The notes under the pieces were generated by a model. It was not told where the DNA came from. It searched no databases and saw only the letters and a list, made by a program, of their open reading frames with translations. Shown one piece after another: positions 1 through 11,800 of a stretch of 60,811 nucleotides of DNA. Source of the DNA: Parachlorella kessleri (taxonomy: Eukaryota > Chlorophyta > Trebouxiophyceae > Chlorellales > Chlorellaceae); assembly GCA_001598975.1 (NCBI GenBank), contig BBXU01001808.1, forward strand, positions 1 through 60,811. Reading direction: 5' to 3'. Within the stretch, counting starts at the first letter, position 1. The number at the start of each line of letters is the position of its first letter. A program made the translations under genes and the position numbers.

Positions 1-1332
1 CTTGCAGTGCGGCTGGTGAAGAACCCTAAGCAGTCGGCCAAGTTCAGCCCCCTGCGGCGTTTGGTGGGCGTTCTGGCTGTGTTTGCCATGAGCGGCTTTA
101 TGCATGAGGTTCTCTACTGGTAAGTTGGGGTGCAGTTCACTTGGAAGGCATGCCACCGTACTACTGGCAAACTGTTGCACGGCTGTAGTGTGGCAGCATG
201 GTATTGTCGTGGCCTCCGTTATTAGAAGGCGGTCGTGATGACAGTGACAATAAGCAGCTTTGTGCATGTGGCCAAAACTGGGAAGCCGTCATTGGTGTGA
301 GGGGGGTTTGAGATGGGAGTGGACATTGAGGAAGCTTTTATCGAGGGGGGTTTCACTGCGCTATGCTGATGTGTATGAGCCTATTTTGCTGGTGGGTTTC
401 TAGCACTTTGTACAGGATGCTGCTCGTGTAAGCTGTACTGAAGGTCATAGCTACAGTGGTGGGAGTAATCTTGATGGTGTCCCGGAACTGAGTAGGAGGT
501 CAGCTACATACGGGGGTGCTTTAGTTGCTGGCAATCCATTCTGCTTGAAGGGGTGTGACTGGTCACATGCCATGGCCCCAATGTCATGAGTTGTTGCACC
601 CTGAGCCAGGACAGGCGAAGTCTCTTCTAGACCACTGTACTCTGCGCAGACGTGACTAATCGGTCCTGCCCACCCTCCTCCCTGTCTGTAGGTATTTCCA
701 GCGGGAGTGGCTGGGCGGGGTGTGGCAGTTGTACTTCACCCTGTGGGGAGTGCTAGTGATTGTGGAGGGAATCTTGAAGAAAATCCTCAAGTCTGCGGGC
801 ATCACTATCCCACCATGGCTGGGCTGGCTCTACACCAACGCCGTGTGTGAGTCGCGGAAGTGTGTTTATTGTGCACTGCCACACCGCCGTGTTGCACCTG
901 AGCCTTGGTAAGACCAGACCAAGTTGGTCCCCCTGGGTGGATATACTTAGATTGCCCAGCAGCCTGGCGGCTGCTGGTGTGCCAACCCAGGCTTGCATTC
1001 CACACCCACCATCACCAGCTCGCTCCGCAACGGCTGCTGCCAGCCAACCCGAACCGAAAAAGTGGTGGCAGAGGTGCGTGATGTGAGAATGCGACAAGCA
1101 ATTGCTACTTGTTGTATGTTCTGGATGCTTGCTTAAAATTCTCGCACCTTCCTGGTCATGTCCTGCAGCCACCATCATGATTGACAGGCTGTGGTGGGGG
1201 CCCCTGATGGCCCGTGGCATCACCGAGAAGTCGGTTGCCCACGCCATCACCGGGGTGCGAGATGCGGCCGCCTACTTCGGGCTGGAGCACTGGCTGGCAG
1301 GGCTGAAGGTCGCGGGGCTCAAACTGGCATAG
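1..1332 (+). CDS. Wax-synthase-like O-acyltransferase (MBOAT type), 3' end only
   Basis: This is the C-terminal part of a membrane-bound acyltransferase of the plant wax synthase family, which esterifies long-chain alcohols or related acceptors with acyl-CoA at the ER. Three exons are visible: about 8-119 (the acceptor TTGCAG ends at base 7), 692-846 and 1169-1332, stopping with TAG. Phases match at both junctions. The first exon carries SGFMHEVLYW, the family's conserved Ser-Gly-x-Met-His-Glu block with the catalytic His. The next encodes hydrophobic segments around LYFTLWGVLVIVEG and a P-P-W-L-G-W turn. The last contains IDRLWWGPLM and ends in GLKLA. The 5' part lies outside the window, so total length and start are unknown. 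It converges with the helicase-like gene on the other strand. The exact substrate cannot be told from sequence. Confidence 0.82.
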
Positions 1333-2573
1333 GTGGCAGGTTACAGGCAGCAGCCATGAACCCGGCTGAGAGTGTAGTGATGGTGATGCGGCCAGCAGGG
1401 TGGAAGGTGATGCGGCCAGCAAGACCACCGCGGTACTTTGGGTTCCAGCTGCCGAGCTGTGGTGGTGCCCAGCTCCCTACCGGGGTGCGGCTCTGGCAGA
1501 GTCCAGGCTTTGGTGCAGCTGCAGCAGGAAGAAGGCAGGATGTTTTGCAGGTGTCTTTGTGCAGGCCCAGTACTGGCCTCTTCCTAGCACTCAAAGTATT
1601 TTCTGTGTTTGGGGTGCTGCTCAGTCTATGCAAGGTAGCTCTGCTAAGCTACCTGTGTTGCTACTTTGTCACTTCTGTTATCACATGGTGCCATTCACAC
1701 CGCATAATGGTGAATTGGTGTTCTGAATTGAGCTGACTGTTTTACTTCACAAGCTTTGCATTTGGTTATATGATCCTGCTAGCAACATTGACAATGCATG
1801 CTGACCGGCGCGCTGGGGTGCGCTGTCGGCAGCATAGGAAGTTCAGTACATAGCTGGGAACCATGGACAGGGACCATGCAACGAGGCGAGAGAGCCGCGG
1901 GCACCCATCATAATGCCTAAGCAGGCCTGGTCTTAATACATACAACTGCGCAGACTTTGCTGTGATGAGATCTAGTTCACTCTGAAGAGTTGTCTAGCAA
2001 GGAAGTTGTAAAGACAGTGGCTGGCATTACCCCGCCCATGGTGCCCTGGCCAACGCAGCTTTCGCCATCAACGCCAAGCCAGCTGCCAGGCTGCCACCCG
2101 CCCTGCAGCCAGCTAAGCCCCGGCAGCATGCTGCTGCTACTGCTGGGCTCCTCCCACACCCACATTGCCGCTGGAAGCAGCCGCAGCTAATGGTGCTCCC
2201 GGCGCTGGCGCTCCCGCCAGAATATCTGTCACATGCACAGGCATCTCCTGCAGGGCATTAGTCAGACCACTCTCGTTCAACAATATGCTGCCACATGCCT
2301 TGCCGCTTACCAAACACCCAACCCTGCAGTAGAAGTGTTTTATTTCCATAAACCCCGTACTCCGACCACGTCACCCCAGGCAGCCCCAGGACATACCTTG
2401 TAACAACAATGTCAGTTGACCACTAATAGGCTGCAGTCAACGCCAGGGAGGGACCTACTGGCACAGCAGCTCAGGCAAGCCACGGGGCATACCTGCGCCC
2501 AGCCCTGCCAGCACAACTCCTCTTCTACCTAACCGCTCTTCCCGTTACATGCCATCCATAACAAAGACGTCCC
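1333..2573. other. Intergenic block between convergent genes; 3' UTRs
   Basis: No gene was recognised here. The block separates the acyltransferase stop (+) from the helicase-like stop (-), so it should hold both 3' UTRs. TGTAA words on the + strand, the common green-algal polyadenylation signal, occur near 2006 and 2397. Open frames here are short and show no family motif or splice-consistent continuation. Confidence 0.5.
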
Positions 2574-4464
2574 TCAATGCCACGGCACCTGCAGTGGCCG
2601 CTCCGCAAAACCCTCAACCGCCCGCAGCTCCTCGAGTTGTCCCGCGGCCGCAAAATACACCGCGATGCGCGGCCGCCCGCCCGCCGCTGCACGGCTGCCA
2701 AGCACTGCTGTCACCCGCCGGAGGTACACATCCTGCACAGGGCTAACCGAGGCCACTTATTGACAAGCCTGCATCGTGTGCACGGGGTCAGCCTTGGGGG
2801 CAGGTACACAGTGCCGACTTTGCCCTGTTTGGCAGCAACACAGCTCATGTAAACTAAACGCATGCTGCTCTTGCTAGGGTAGAACAGTCCTAGGTGGGCA
2901 CCATGTGCCCTGCTCTACCCGTGACAAGACGGGGGCAAGGCCAGGGGATACCCACCCAGCTACCCAGCATCCCTCGTAAGCTCTCACCGCTACCATTCAC
3001 AGACCATGGGGTAGGCAGTCCCACCCCAGGCCCTTGGAAACCATGCCCAGTCGGCAGGCCTGGGAATGTCTCATAATTCCTACGATGGCATGTCGCCATG
3101 TGTGCAACTGCTGGCCGCCTGACTGACCTTCCTGGTGGGAGGGTCGTAGCTAACCAGGAGGGTGGGGTTCAGGGGCACCAGGTCCTTGGAGATGACCCGA
3201 AGGCACACATCGGTGGTTGCAAGCACCTGCAGAAGCACATGGTGCACGCCTATGCAGGTTGGGGAACTGTATGGCTGTGCACCGCAGCAAGACAAAGCGC
3301 AACCCCACTCCAGACCACCATGCAAGCTCCTCTGCGTCAACTGACCATGCGGTGGTGCCGTATCAGGCGGCAGTAATGTAATTGAACGGTTTCGTTGACT
3401 TACACATCCCGTCCAGGGGGTGGCATACGCTGCCAAACGCAGGACTGCCCCTCCCACCTCTATCAGAGCCCTCGGCTTCCCTGCCTCCTTGCTCTCGGCT
3501 GACCCATCGCCTGACCCTCGCTGCTGCCGCCGCTGTTGCTCCGCACCATTCCCGCTGCCTATTTGCTCGGGAGTCGGCTGCCTGGTGTCACTGTCGACAC
3601 CTTTCAGGCTGCCATCGGCACGAATGCTGCTAGGGTCTGTGCAGGCTGACTTGAACCGCTGGACAGTGCTGTCAACCTCTCGCTCGCTCATGTCTGCGTG
3701 CTGCACGGACATTAAAACTTCATTTACAGTGCAAAATTCCTCTGCCATCCATGTCTGACCATTGGCCCCAGTTTCCCCGGAGAGAGAGAGAGAGAGAGAG
3801 TCAGCGTGCATACCGCCCAGCATTCCATGCGGGGATGTGCAGCTGCTATGCAAGGTTGCTGTGCTAGTTGTCTAGGTAGATAGTGTTGGCTGGGTAAAGG
3901 TGGCAGCCTTACCAAGCACCACACTCTCGTGTTCTCAAGCCCCAGTGCAGCAGAGCAGACGGCATCCAAGCTGTCCCGCGCCCTGCACTTGTCAGGAGGT
4001 CACCTTTGGGCTCGCGTACAGGACTGCAAAGCTCAGCTACTCGAGGAGGGAGTGCAAATGACAGAGCAGGGCAGGCGTGGAACACACTGCGATACTGAGG
4101 AAGGGGCGGACACCACGGAAAACACAGAGCAAAAGGTGCCTTAGGGGTTGTGGCCAGCAACTTGTCCCAAGCGGAGTTCCTTTCTTTCGGCGGACAACAC
4201 ACCCGCAGCACACAACCAAGCCCAGCGGGGCCGCGACAGACTCAAAGGCCCTCATAAGGTCCAGAAGTGTTGCCTGTATTGCAGGCGTTAGGTGGGCATC
4301 CTGAGTGACTTTACTTGGCACTTCACAGCTATTCAGTGGTGCCCGTCAGTCTGCCTTTGGGGGGCGGCACATTGACTTACTAGCTTGGCGTCGAGCGTCC
4401 CCACAGCAACATAGAACTGCCGGAGGGCGCTCCTTTCCCTCTCTGGCTTGCTTGCGTCGCCCAT
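2574..4464 (-). CDS. eIF4A/DEAD-like protein with only a C-terminal helicase-type domain
   Basis: Six exons (4381-4464, 4203-4300, 3913-3982, 3458-3700, 3128-3226, 2574-2732) give 250 aa with all phases consistent. The second exon could start at an alternative in-frame acceptor about 27 nt later. The start ATG at 4464 opens MGDASKPERER. Recognisable blocks are LGLVVCCG-ARDSLDAVCSA, then HADMSEREVDSTVQRF, then VLATTDVCLRV...LLVSYDPPTRK, then DVYLRRVTAV near the C terminus. I know these in the same order from a plant protein annotated as eIF4A-like or DEAD-box (Arabidopsis At2g28600 type). They correspond to motifs IV to VI of the second RecA domain, but are degenerate. There is no Walker A or DEAD box, so ATPase or unwinding activity is doubtful. 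An Asp/Gly/Gln-rich linker of about 50 residues follows the second block. It shares a short 5' region with the TauE gene. Confidence 0.68.
3781..3800. repeat. (AG)10 microsatellite in an intron
   Basis: Ten perfect AG units lie in the intron between the third and fourth exons of the helicase-like gene. On the coding strand this is a CT tract about 80 nt upstream of the acceptor at 3701, so it could act as a pyrimidine tract. Confidence 0.95.
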
Positions 4465-4684
4465 TGCTGATCAAGAGGACCTGAGAAAATTGTAATGGGA
4501 TCCCCAGGATTTTCAGTGTATTAGCCAGATGCAGGCTGCAGGCGACAGAATACAGGAATGCCCAGCAGATGCCTAGCGCGCTATACAGGGGTATCAGAGG
4601 ATCTGCAACTGACTGATCAGCCCTGATCAGGCCCTCTCAAGGCTACCAAAACCAACCATCGAGGTGTACCTCTATATACTGAGG
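4465..4684. promoter_or_regulatory. Shared 5' region of two divergent genes (helicase-like and TauE)
   Basis: Only 220 bp separate the two proposed start codons, which point away from each other. Both core promoters and both 5' UTRs must therefore lie here or inside the genes. No clear TATA box stands out. An inverted motif, CTGATCAGCCCTGATCAG, lies at about 4613-4630 and could be a palindromic protein-binding site (inference). Confidence 0.5.
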
Positions 4685-7600
4685 ATGGCACCCTCCTCCT
4701 GGAGAAGCGTACTTGGGGTGGGTCTCCTAGTCGTAGGCATCTCCGCTGCGGCTTACCCAGTTGTGATAGCTCCATTAATGAGCCCTTCTGAACGCGACGA
4801 AACCATCAAGGACCCCCGACTGGAGGCTGGTTTCCAGGTGCTTTGGGTCTGCGGTGTGTCTACGGCCCGCAATGCACCGCAACGCCATGCTAGGCTTCCG
4901 TTTCCTCAGCAGACCCAGTCCTCCTTACGGCACATGTGTATGTCTGAGTGTGCAGAAGAAGTCAATGTGGAAGGAGATCGACCGTCAGGTCAAGGACCAC
5001 AGGCAGTAGCAAAGAAGAGTGTTGAGAGAGCAGCTATGCGGGCCCTCCGTGCTTCCCTTCAGCAGGCAGTCAGCAGGGGCTGGCGCAGCATTTTCCCCAT
5101 CACATGCTATAACAGCAGCACTGACAGCTTGCACAAGCTTACAAGCAGTGCCATGTGGCTTCACTTGGCATCATCAGCTCCTCGGCAAGCCCAGGCAGCA
5201 TGTGGCTGCAGGGCTGCCCTTGCCAGCGGGCCCCATCGCAGCTCCTTATCAGGAGCAGTAGTGCATGGCAACACTTCATGGGCAGCGCAAGGAGCCCACC
5301 ATGCAGTACTGGCGCTGGGCCACAGATCAGTTGTCAGCAGCAGCCAGGGGGCGCAGCTCGCAACAGAGCAGCTTGCAGGGGCGCTGCGCAAAGCCAGGTG
5401 GTTGTCAGCCCCTGTGGGGGCCATAGCAGGCCTCTTTGGCAGCGTTGTGGGGGTAGGAGGCGGGGTGGTGATAGTCCCCATGATCGTCAGTGCCTGCAGA
5501 AGCATCCCTCAGAGGTGGGTGGGCCACCTTCGAGTCATGTGAGGGTCTGCCAGTGTGATGTGCCTGTGACATTCTGGCTGATGGGAGGCGTTGGCGGTTG
5601 CCTTGTCCTGGTTATACTGGTGCTAGAGGGGCGCCATGGGGATGGTTTGCAATGCTCACCAGAGGCGCTTACCACTGCAACACTCTTGTGCAGGGTGGTG
5701 TCTGGCACTAGCCTGGCAGCGGTTGTCAGCACAGCCCTTGTCTCAAGTGCGACATATGCTCAGGTGAGCCGTGCTCCGCCTCGAATGATCACTATGAGTG
5801 TGTAGGGGGTCTGGGCGTTCTTGGTGTAGGAACTGGTTAGGGGGGGGGGTACCAAAAACACCAGCTTTTTGTGCCACCAGTGCTGCCTACGGTTCCTCTA
5901 CCAGTTACACCTTCACCATGCCCCTGCCCAGGACCCCATCCAACCACCCACATGCTGCTCAACAACACTTCATGTCTTGTATCCCACCAGGGAGGCTTGG
6001 TGGACCCTTTGTCAGCCCTGCTAATCAGCCCTGTTGCCATGCTGGCAGCACCCTGGGGCGCCAAGTGGACCGCCAGGCTGGACTGTGCTGCGCTGCGCCG
6101 GGCTTTAGGCTGGTTCTTGCTGGTGGCCGCCCCCCTAGTGCCGCTGAAGGTAGGCTGTGGGCTGCCGTTTGTGCGGTACCTGCCTTTTCGGGGTGCCTGT
6201 GACAACAAGGATCATGGCGGCCATAGTTGTGTAATCCTGCTGTGTGCCCATCTACCGGCGGCAGCAGCAACATGACTGCCTTAGAGACGCGCATGCGCAC
6301 TTGGAATGGGAATGGAGTTAGCTGGCCGATACAGTCAGCTGTCAGTCCCGGCGCCGCAGCTGAGGAAATATGCGTATCCTGTCGTGCAGGCCGTTCTGCT
6401 TCAAGGCAGGGAAGGCAGCCTGGGGGTGGCACAGCAAGGAACAGCAGGACAGCAGATCCAAGAGCGGCTGGCCTTATCGGATCCATCAGCAATACCTAGG
6501 ACACTTGCAAGACCCTCAGCAGCACCACCATCACAGGCTGTTGCCGCACCAGCAGAGACAGCTGCAGTTTCAGCAGGCATGCCAGCAGGATTGCCAGGTT
6601 CACGGGGGAGTGCAGCGCAACTGGCGTCTAGCGCTCCACCGGCTGAGAAGGTACAGCAAGAGCCACAAGAGCCCTCCTTGGAGGATGCCAAGTTTATGCT
6701 ACAGGAGTTCTGGCGGCAGCAGGCAAGGGCCTTGACAGAGTTGGCCCCGGCAAAGGCAGCCGCGCTCTGCATGACTGGTGCTGTGGCTGGTTTTGCCTCT
6801 GGCCTGCTTGGCATAGGTGAGTGGTTTGGGCATGACTGCGCTGCGCTGCATGTGACCGCAATGGTGCGCTGATGGTAGGTCAACCTATTTCAACTTCCCT
6901 TCTTGCCAGGTGTCTGTCCATGGGCTATGCAGCTGGTCTAATCGCTGGTCATATATTGGCCAAATGGGAGGCAGACCATGCCGAGGATCGTGGCAGGGCA
7001 AAGCACTCCAAACGTGCTGGACAATGGCGAGCACCTCTCTTCCGCTGACATACACACCCTCACCTGGCCCCCAGCACCCAATTCGTGCCACCTCCTCCCC
7101 ACTCTTGGCTGTTCCAAGCCGGCAGACTGGGGCACCCAGGTCACCTCTCTCAGAAAGAGCAGGCTGCTTATTAATTCATGTTACTCTCGCGCTGTTATTC
7201 CCCTGCAGGAGGCGGCACCATCGTTACCCCGCTCCTTGCCCTCACCATGACCTTTGGCCAAGCCACTGTGTTAGGCACCTCACTGTTCAGCATGCTCTTG
7301 CCATCTCTATCAGCCCTTGCCCAGCACCACAGGTAGGTTGTTGCTGCTGCTGCTGCTGCTACCACATTCCGGTCTTGATGGCCGGCAAAGCTATGGCCCT
7401 TGTATAGGGTAATCCCTAGACCATGCAAGGGACTGCTGACGCGTGCGACCCATGCATGGCCTGCACGTCTGGGTGGCATGGGTCATGCCTGTTGTGCATG
7501 GCCAGCAGAGGGCCAGCCTAGCAGACTGCAGGCTGCTGTGACATTGACTACCAGACAGGCCTACTTGGGCTGTCTGCATGTATGGGCTCAGTCCCCACTG

Positions 7601-8181
7601 CTAAACACGGGCAGCTTCAGATTATGAGCACGTTAACGGTTTGGAGTACTAGTGTTCGACCATCTCAGGTCTTCTTCTGCGCAGGATGGGCAACGTGGAC
7701 TGGCGCATGGCTGGTGGCTTGGCGCTGGGCACGGCTCTGGGGGGAACAGTTGGGAGTAAGGCTGCAGTCCAAGCACCTCCAGGTGCGCAGGCACAATGAC
7801 ACTCACTTACCTATTTGTTTGGTCTACGCTGTGCTGCGCCGACGATGGGTGCTGGGTGGCTGCAAACCGGGGTCAAGTGCCAGGCTGGCTGAAGCGCCAT
7901 CTGAGGTAGGCCCAGCCTGCCTGCAGTCACCGTTTTGTTATGGCACATGAGGTTTGTGTCTTGACTAGTCCCTGGCGTAAAAGCCAGGCTTTGTGTGTCA
8001 GCCAAATCCTGCAGGGGGTAGTCCTGTCATGGACTGGATGATCGTAGGAATCCTGATGAGGGAGCACCATACGACATCGACGTCAGGTGACATGCGCTGT
8101 GCTGCAGGTGTTCTGGAGGCTGCTTTTACGCTGGGGATGCTGTTCCTGGGCCGAAAAACACTCCAGTCTGCAAGGCGATGA
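4685..8181 (+). CDS. TauE/SafE family membrane transporter
   Basis: Eight exons (4685-4837, 5372-5514, 5694-5763, 5991-6149, 6360-6816, 7209-7332, 7685-7782, 8108-8181) give 425 aa, and all junction phases agree. The protein starts MAPSSWRSVLG, followed by a hydrophobic segment. The family's twin halves are clear: GLFGSVVGVGGGVVIVPM in the first and GFASGLLGIGGGTIVTPLL in the second. Each is followed by the G-T-S motif (VVSGTSLAAVV; VLGTSLFSML), and GNVDWRMAGGLALGTALGG comes later. TauE/SafE proteins export sulfite, sulfoacetate or other small organic anions; the substrate here is unknown. A hydrophilic Ala/Pro/Gln/Ser-rich stretch of about 110 residues, encoded mainly by the 6360-6816 exon, separates the halves. 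The start of the second and fifth exons is the least certain point. It is divergent from the helicase-like gene. Confidence 0.86.
7342..7361. repeat. GCT trinucleotide tract in a TauE intron
   Basis: A run of six GCT units lies just after the donor at 7333, within the sixth intron of the transporter gene. Confidence 0.85.
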
Positions 8182-8868
8182 GGGCTGGTTGCAGCGGCAG
8201 TAGAGTCAACACTGCGGCAGAGGTTGCATGCTGTCTGCAGCCTCTCAAATGCCTGTGTGCGCTGTTTGTCGAGTTGTCATACTTTCTATCAACCTTGTTT
8301 GTCTGGGCTTCACTGACTTGTCGCGTGGTGAGGCTAAATTACATGACGAGCAAGGCATGGCCCCAATAGCGCTGTTTTGAAGAAGGTGGCCCTAGTGAGT
8401 ACGATTGGGCATTTGATATGTAGCTGTACCAAGTTTTCAGGCAGTTAGGAAATCTAGGTTGCAGGATAGTACCGAGCCATTCAAGAACCACTCAGAGAAG
8501 TACACAACCAAAAGGGTGTTGCTGCTGAGCAACGTATCGGAACTAAACAATGGCAATTTTCATGCGCCAAGGATACCTCAGGGCATCATAGAATCTTGTC
8601 AGAGAAGGCATTTATATAGGAAACTAAGAGAAACACTAAGAGCCATGACCACATCTCACATGGAGGAGGTGCCATGCTGTTACATTGCACTCAACCAGCA
8701 TAAGCACAAAGCGGAAGGAAAGGTCTGACGGCCAGTAGACACTGACAGGAGGCAATGAAGACGCCAAAGCAGTGAGTATGTTCAGTCAGTTTCCAGAGCC
8801 AAGCTTCATGTGCACCAAGCCAGAAGCGCGCCAGGGTCGGTTGATGCCCTGGGAAGCTTACCACTTCT
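8182..8868. other. Convergent intergenic block; 3' UTRs of TauE and ABCG-A
   Basis: No gene was recognised. The block lies between the TauE stop (+) and the ABCG-A stop (-). An 89-codon open frame near 8459-8728 has no family motif and a composition unlike its coding neighbours (Lys/Arg/Asn-rich, lower GC), so I read it as UTR or spacer. Confidence 0.5.
8680..8684 (-). terminator. Candidate TGTAA polyadenylation signal for ABCG-A
   Basis: TGTAA reads on the minus strand about 185 nt downstream of the ABCG-A stop. TGTAA is the usual polyadenylation word in green algae. Assignment is by position and motif only. Confidence 0.4.
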
Positions 8869-11800
8869 CTACCGCTTGACGTGGCGCACGAAAGTGAGGG
8901 CCAGGAATGCCAAGAAGAAGAAGGCCAAAAAGAAGGCGAACTCGATGGCCAGCCAGGCCCACTTGTTGATGCCCGACAGGCTGTAATACTCCAGCACTGT
9001 TTGGTCATCAAGGAACTGCAAGGTGGCAGGGATCATCACAGAAGGAAGCCATGAGAAGACAGGACGGCAGCGGCATTGCATGGTGGAGAGATTGGGGAAG
9101 GGACCCATGCAACATCAGAGTCACAGCATTCGCATGATAAGAGCAAAGCGCGCCGCACATCCCTTGAATTCTGGACCTGCCTAGTGTGGTCGTGGGATGG
9201 AGGGTCTAGTGCCTGGGGCCAGGCCTCGTGGACTGCACACATGGAGAGCTTGTGCCACGCATCAGCAGCCTCACCTCGACATCGTTTGAGCCCTCGAACT
9301 GGTTAACCATGAGGGAACCCCAGCTGTATTTCAGGAAGTTAATGTAAGAGAACCAGCGCCAGTACTTGGGGATGTCATCCCAGCGCAGCAGCAGGCCGGT
9401 GAAGAACAGTAGCATCGTCACGTACTGCAGGCAGGCAGGCAGTACGAACCACAAGCTGAGTGAGGATGCAGCTGAGCGGAAGGCGGCAACAGCAGCAAGC
9501 AAGTGGAGTGGGCCGGCGCAGGAGTGTCCCAGGCTTATGATATGTCCATTATGTACATGCTATTAGGACCAACATGCGGGGGCAACCGGCGAGCCCACGG
9601 CTGCAGCATGCAACCAGCCTTGTATCATGATGGCAGGGTGATGCGCTCCGATGACTCACCGCTGGCAGGGCTGCATTGGCAGTGTCCATGTTGGGTGAGA
9701 TGGCCGCAATGAAGTAGGCCAGCACTGCAGGGGGCAAGGGCTGGTAGTGTGAGTTACTAAGCAGGGGGCAAGGGCGGGTACTGTGAGGTACTGTGAGGAA
9801 TATAAGCGCAGCTAGCAGCTGGGCATTTGCACACACTGCAGGGTGCTTCGTTGGGGCATCGTGAAAGCGCAGCATAGCACCCCCACAAGTAGCTGCACCC
9901 TGTCCAAACTACCGCCGGGCTACTGCCAACGCCTGTGGGGGTTGGCGAGCACGATCAAGCCCGCCAATCAGCAACAACGCCATAAATCCCCAGCAGGCTG
10001 CAGACTCACCGATGCCGATGGCTAGAGAGCACAGGTAGACGAGCCAGAAAAGCAGATAGCTGCCCTCCAGGGCCAGGAGCCAGAAGACCAGGTTGGCTGC
10101 AAAGTACACATGCATCCATGTCAGCCTCTATTGCTTGCCTCGGACCTGCTGGTGCGGCGTAATGAAACAATGCTGCTTCAAATCGACCAAAGTACAAAGC
10201 TCAGGATGTGACAGTCTGGACGATTCCTGGGCTAGGACAGACAAGGCATACAGCGGCGGGCAGCAGCACCTCCCGACGGGAGGCTAGCAATGACAGCGCC
10301 CCAAGCAGCCAGCCCGCAGTGTAGCAACTTACAGAAGACGAGGGAGCTGAGAAGTGCCAGGCCCAGCTCCTCCAGCATCTTGGCACAGAGGTAGGTTATC
10401 ACCCGATACAGCCCGTCGTTGCGCTCCCTGCACCAGACAGTGAGCTTGATGAGAGTGGTGGTAGTGACCAGTGTAGGCTTCCACTGCAAGCCCTAGCATG
10501 CCAGTGAAGTCGATGCGCCACTCTGCTGCACTGGACTGCTGAGGAGAACCCTCTAGGGTACCCCGTCAACCACAGGCCCTATAAGCGCTTGCAGGCCTAC
10601 GTCCAGGAAATGCACAGCGAAACTCATCTAGCATGGCAGCACAGGACTCCTTCTTAAGCGCCGGGGTAAATAACATTGGCTGGCTAGCCGTCGTAGCCAT
10701 ACCTGACGAAGAGGGGGCGCTCCAGGACCAAGGTGGGCGTATAGGCCGAGGCACCATAGCCAGCCAGGATGGTCCACATGAAGAGGACAGAGGTCAGGTT
10801 GGGGATGTTGTTGACGCTAAGGTCATCGCCTGCAGGTGGCTTAACAACATCAAGGTCAGGCTGGGCCCTCGAACTCAGCTGAGCCTCCTGAGAAATTTCT
10901 GGCCAAGGCTGTTACAACACCAGCAATGTCGCCAGACGGAACACCAATTAGGTTGCAACACAACTTGGGGTACCAGTACTGCTTGATGGCCGGCGCAGCA
11001 GGGAGGGCCCATGTACACTCACCCAGCTTCCAGTAGAGTGTGAAGATGATGAAGCTCATGAGTACCTTGTCACCCAGGCGGGGGCCCAGCCAGGCCGGGT
11101 TTCGGTAGTTCTTTGCGGTACGGTACTGCACAAACCCCACACAGGACATGGCAGCCGGTCAGCTTGCCCTCAGCTCTGACACGAGCCACATTGAGGGGTA
11201 TGTGTGGCTAGGGGTCACTAGCCGGGGTGTGTACCAAGTGTTAGTGAGCACCACAAACTACCACCCATGCTGCCAGGTGCAGTAGCAGCTACCGCAGCGT
11301 CCACCGCCCCAGCAGCGGCACCTCATGGCCCCATGCCAAGACAGTGTCCCTCCAGATTGCGATGATAAGACCTCCTTTATGAAGTAGTAAAACCTCAAGC
11401 TAAAAAAGGTTGAAGGGTTCGGCTGCTTGCCCCCACCTGCAGCATTGTCTTGATGCCCCACCAGAAAGGCGTCACTGTGTCCCGCCTCACAGCCAGGTCC
11501 TTCTGGTCCTGCTGGCCTACAGACAGGTACTGACATACAAGCAGCGTCAGCTATGGCACACTTCAAGGTACCACAGTCGCTCGTCACGGCCCCGTCACCA
11601 GGGCATCAGCAGCACAGGCAGGAGTGCTGGCCAAGGCTTGCTGGTTTGACAAGGCTGCTCATTCCTGAATGATACCTCATGCTAGCACAGCACTGCAATC
11701 CTCCAGGCTTTACCGCATCCAGCCGGGGCTGAACTCACTTAGCATGGAGGACTGTTGCAGCTGCTCTGTAATCTCGGCGTCAGCAATGCGCTTCAGGTCT

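Noticed and set aside
3080..3853. One continuous 257-codon minus-strand gene
   Set aside because: The frame runs through two exons and an intron of the helicase-like gene. Splice sites at 3458 and 3226 give a better match to the family.
8459..8728. 89-codon + frame as a small gene
   Set aside because: It lies in a convergent 3' region with low GC and no motif; more likely UTR.
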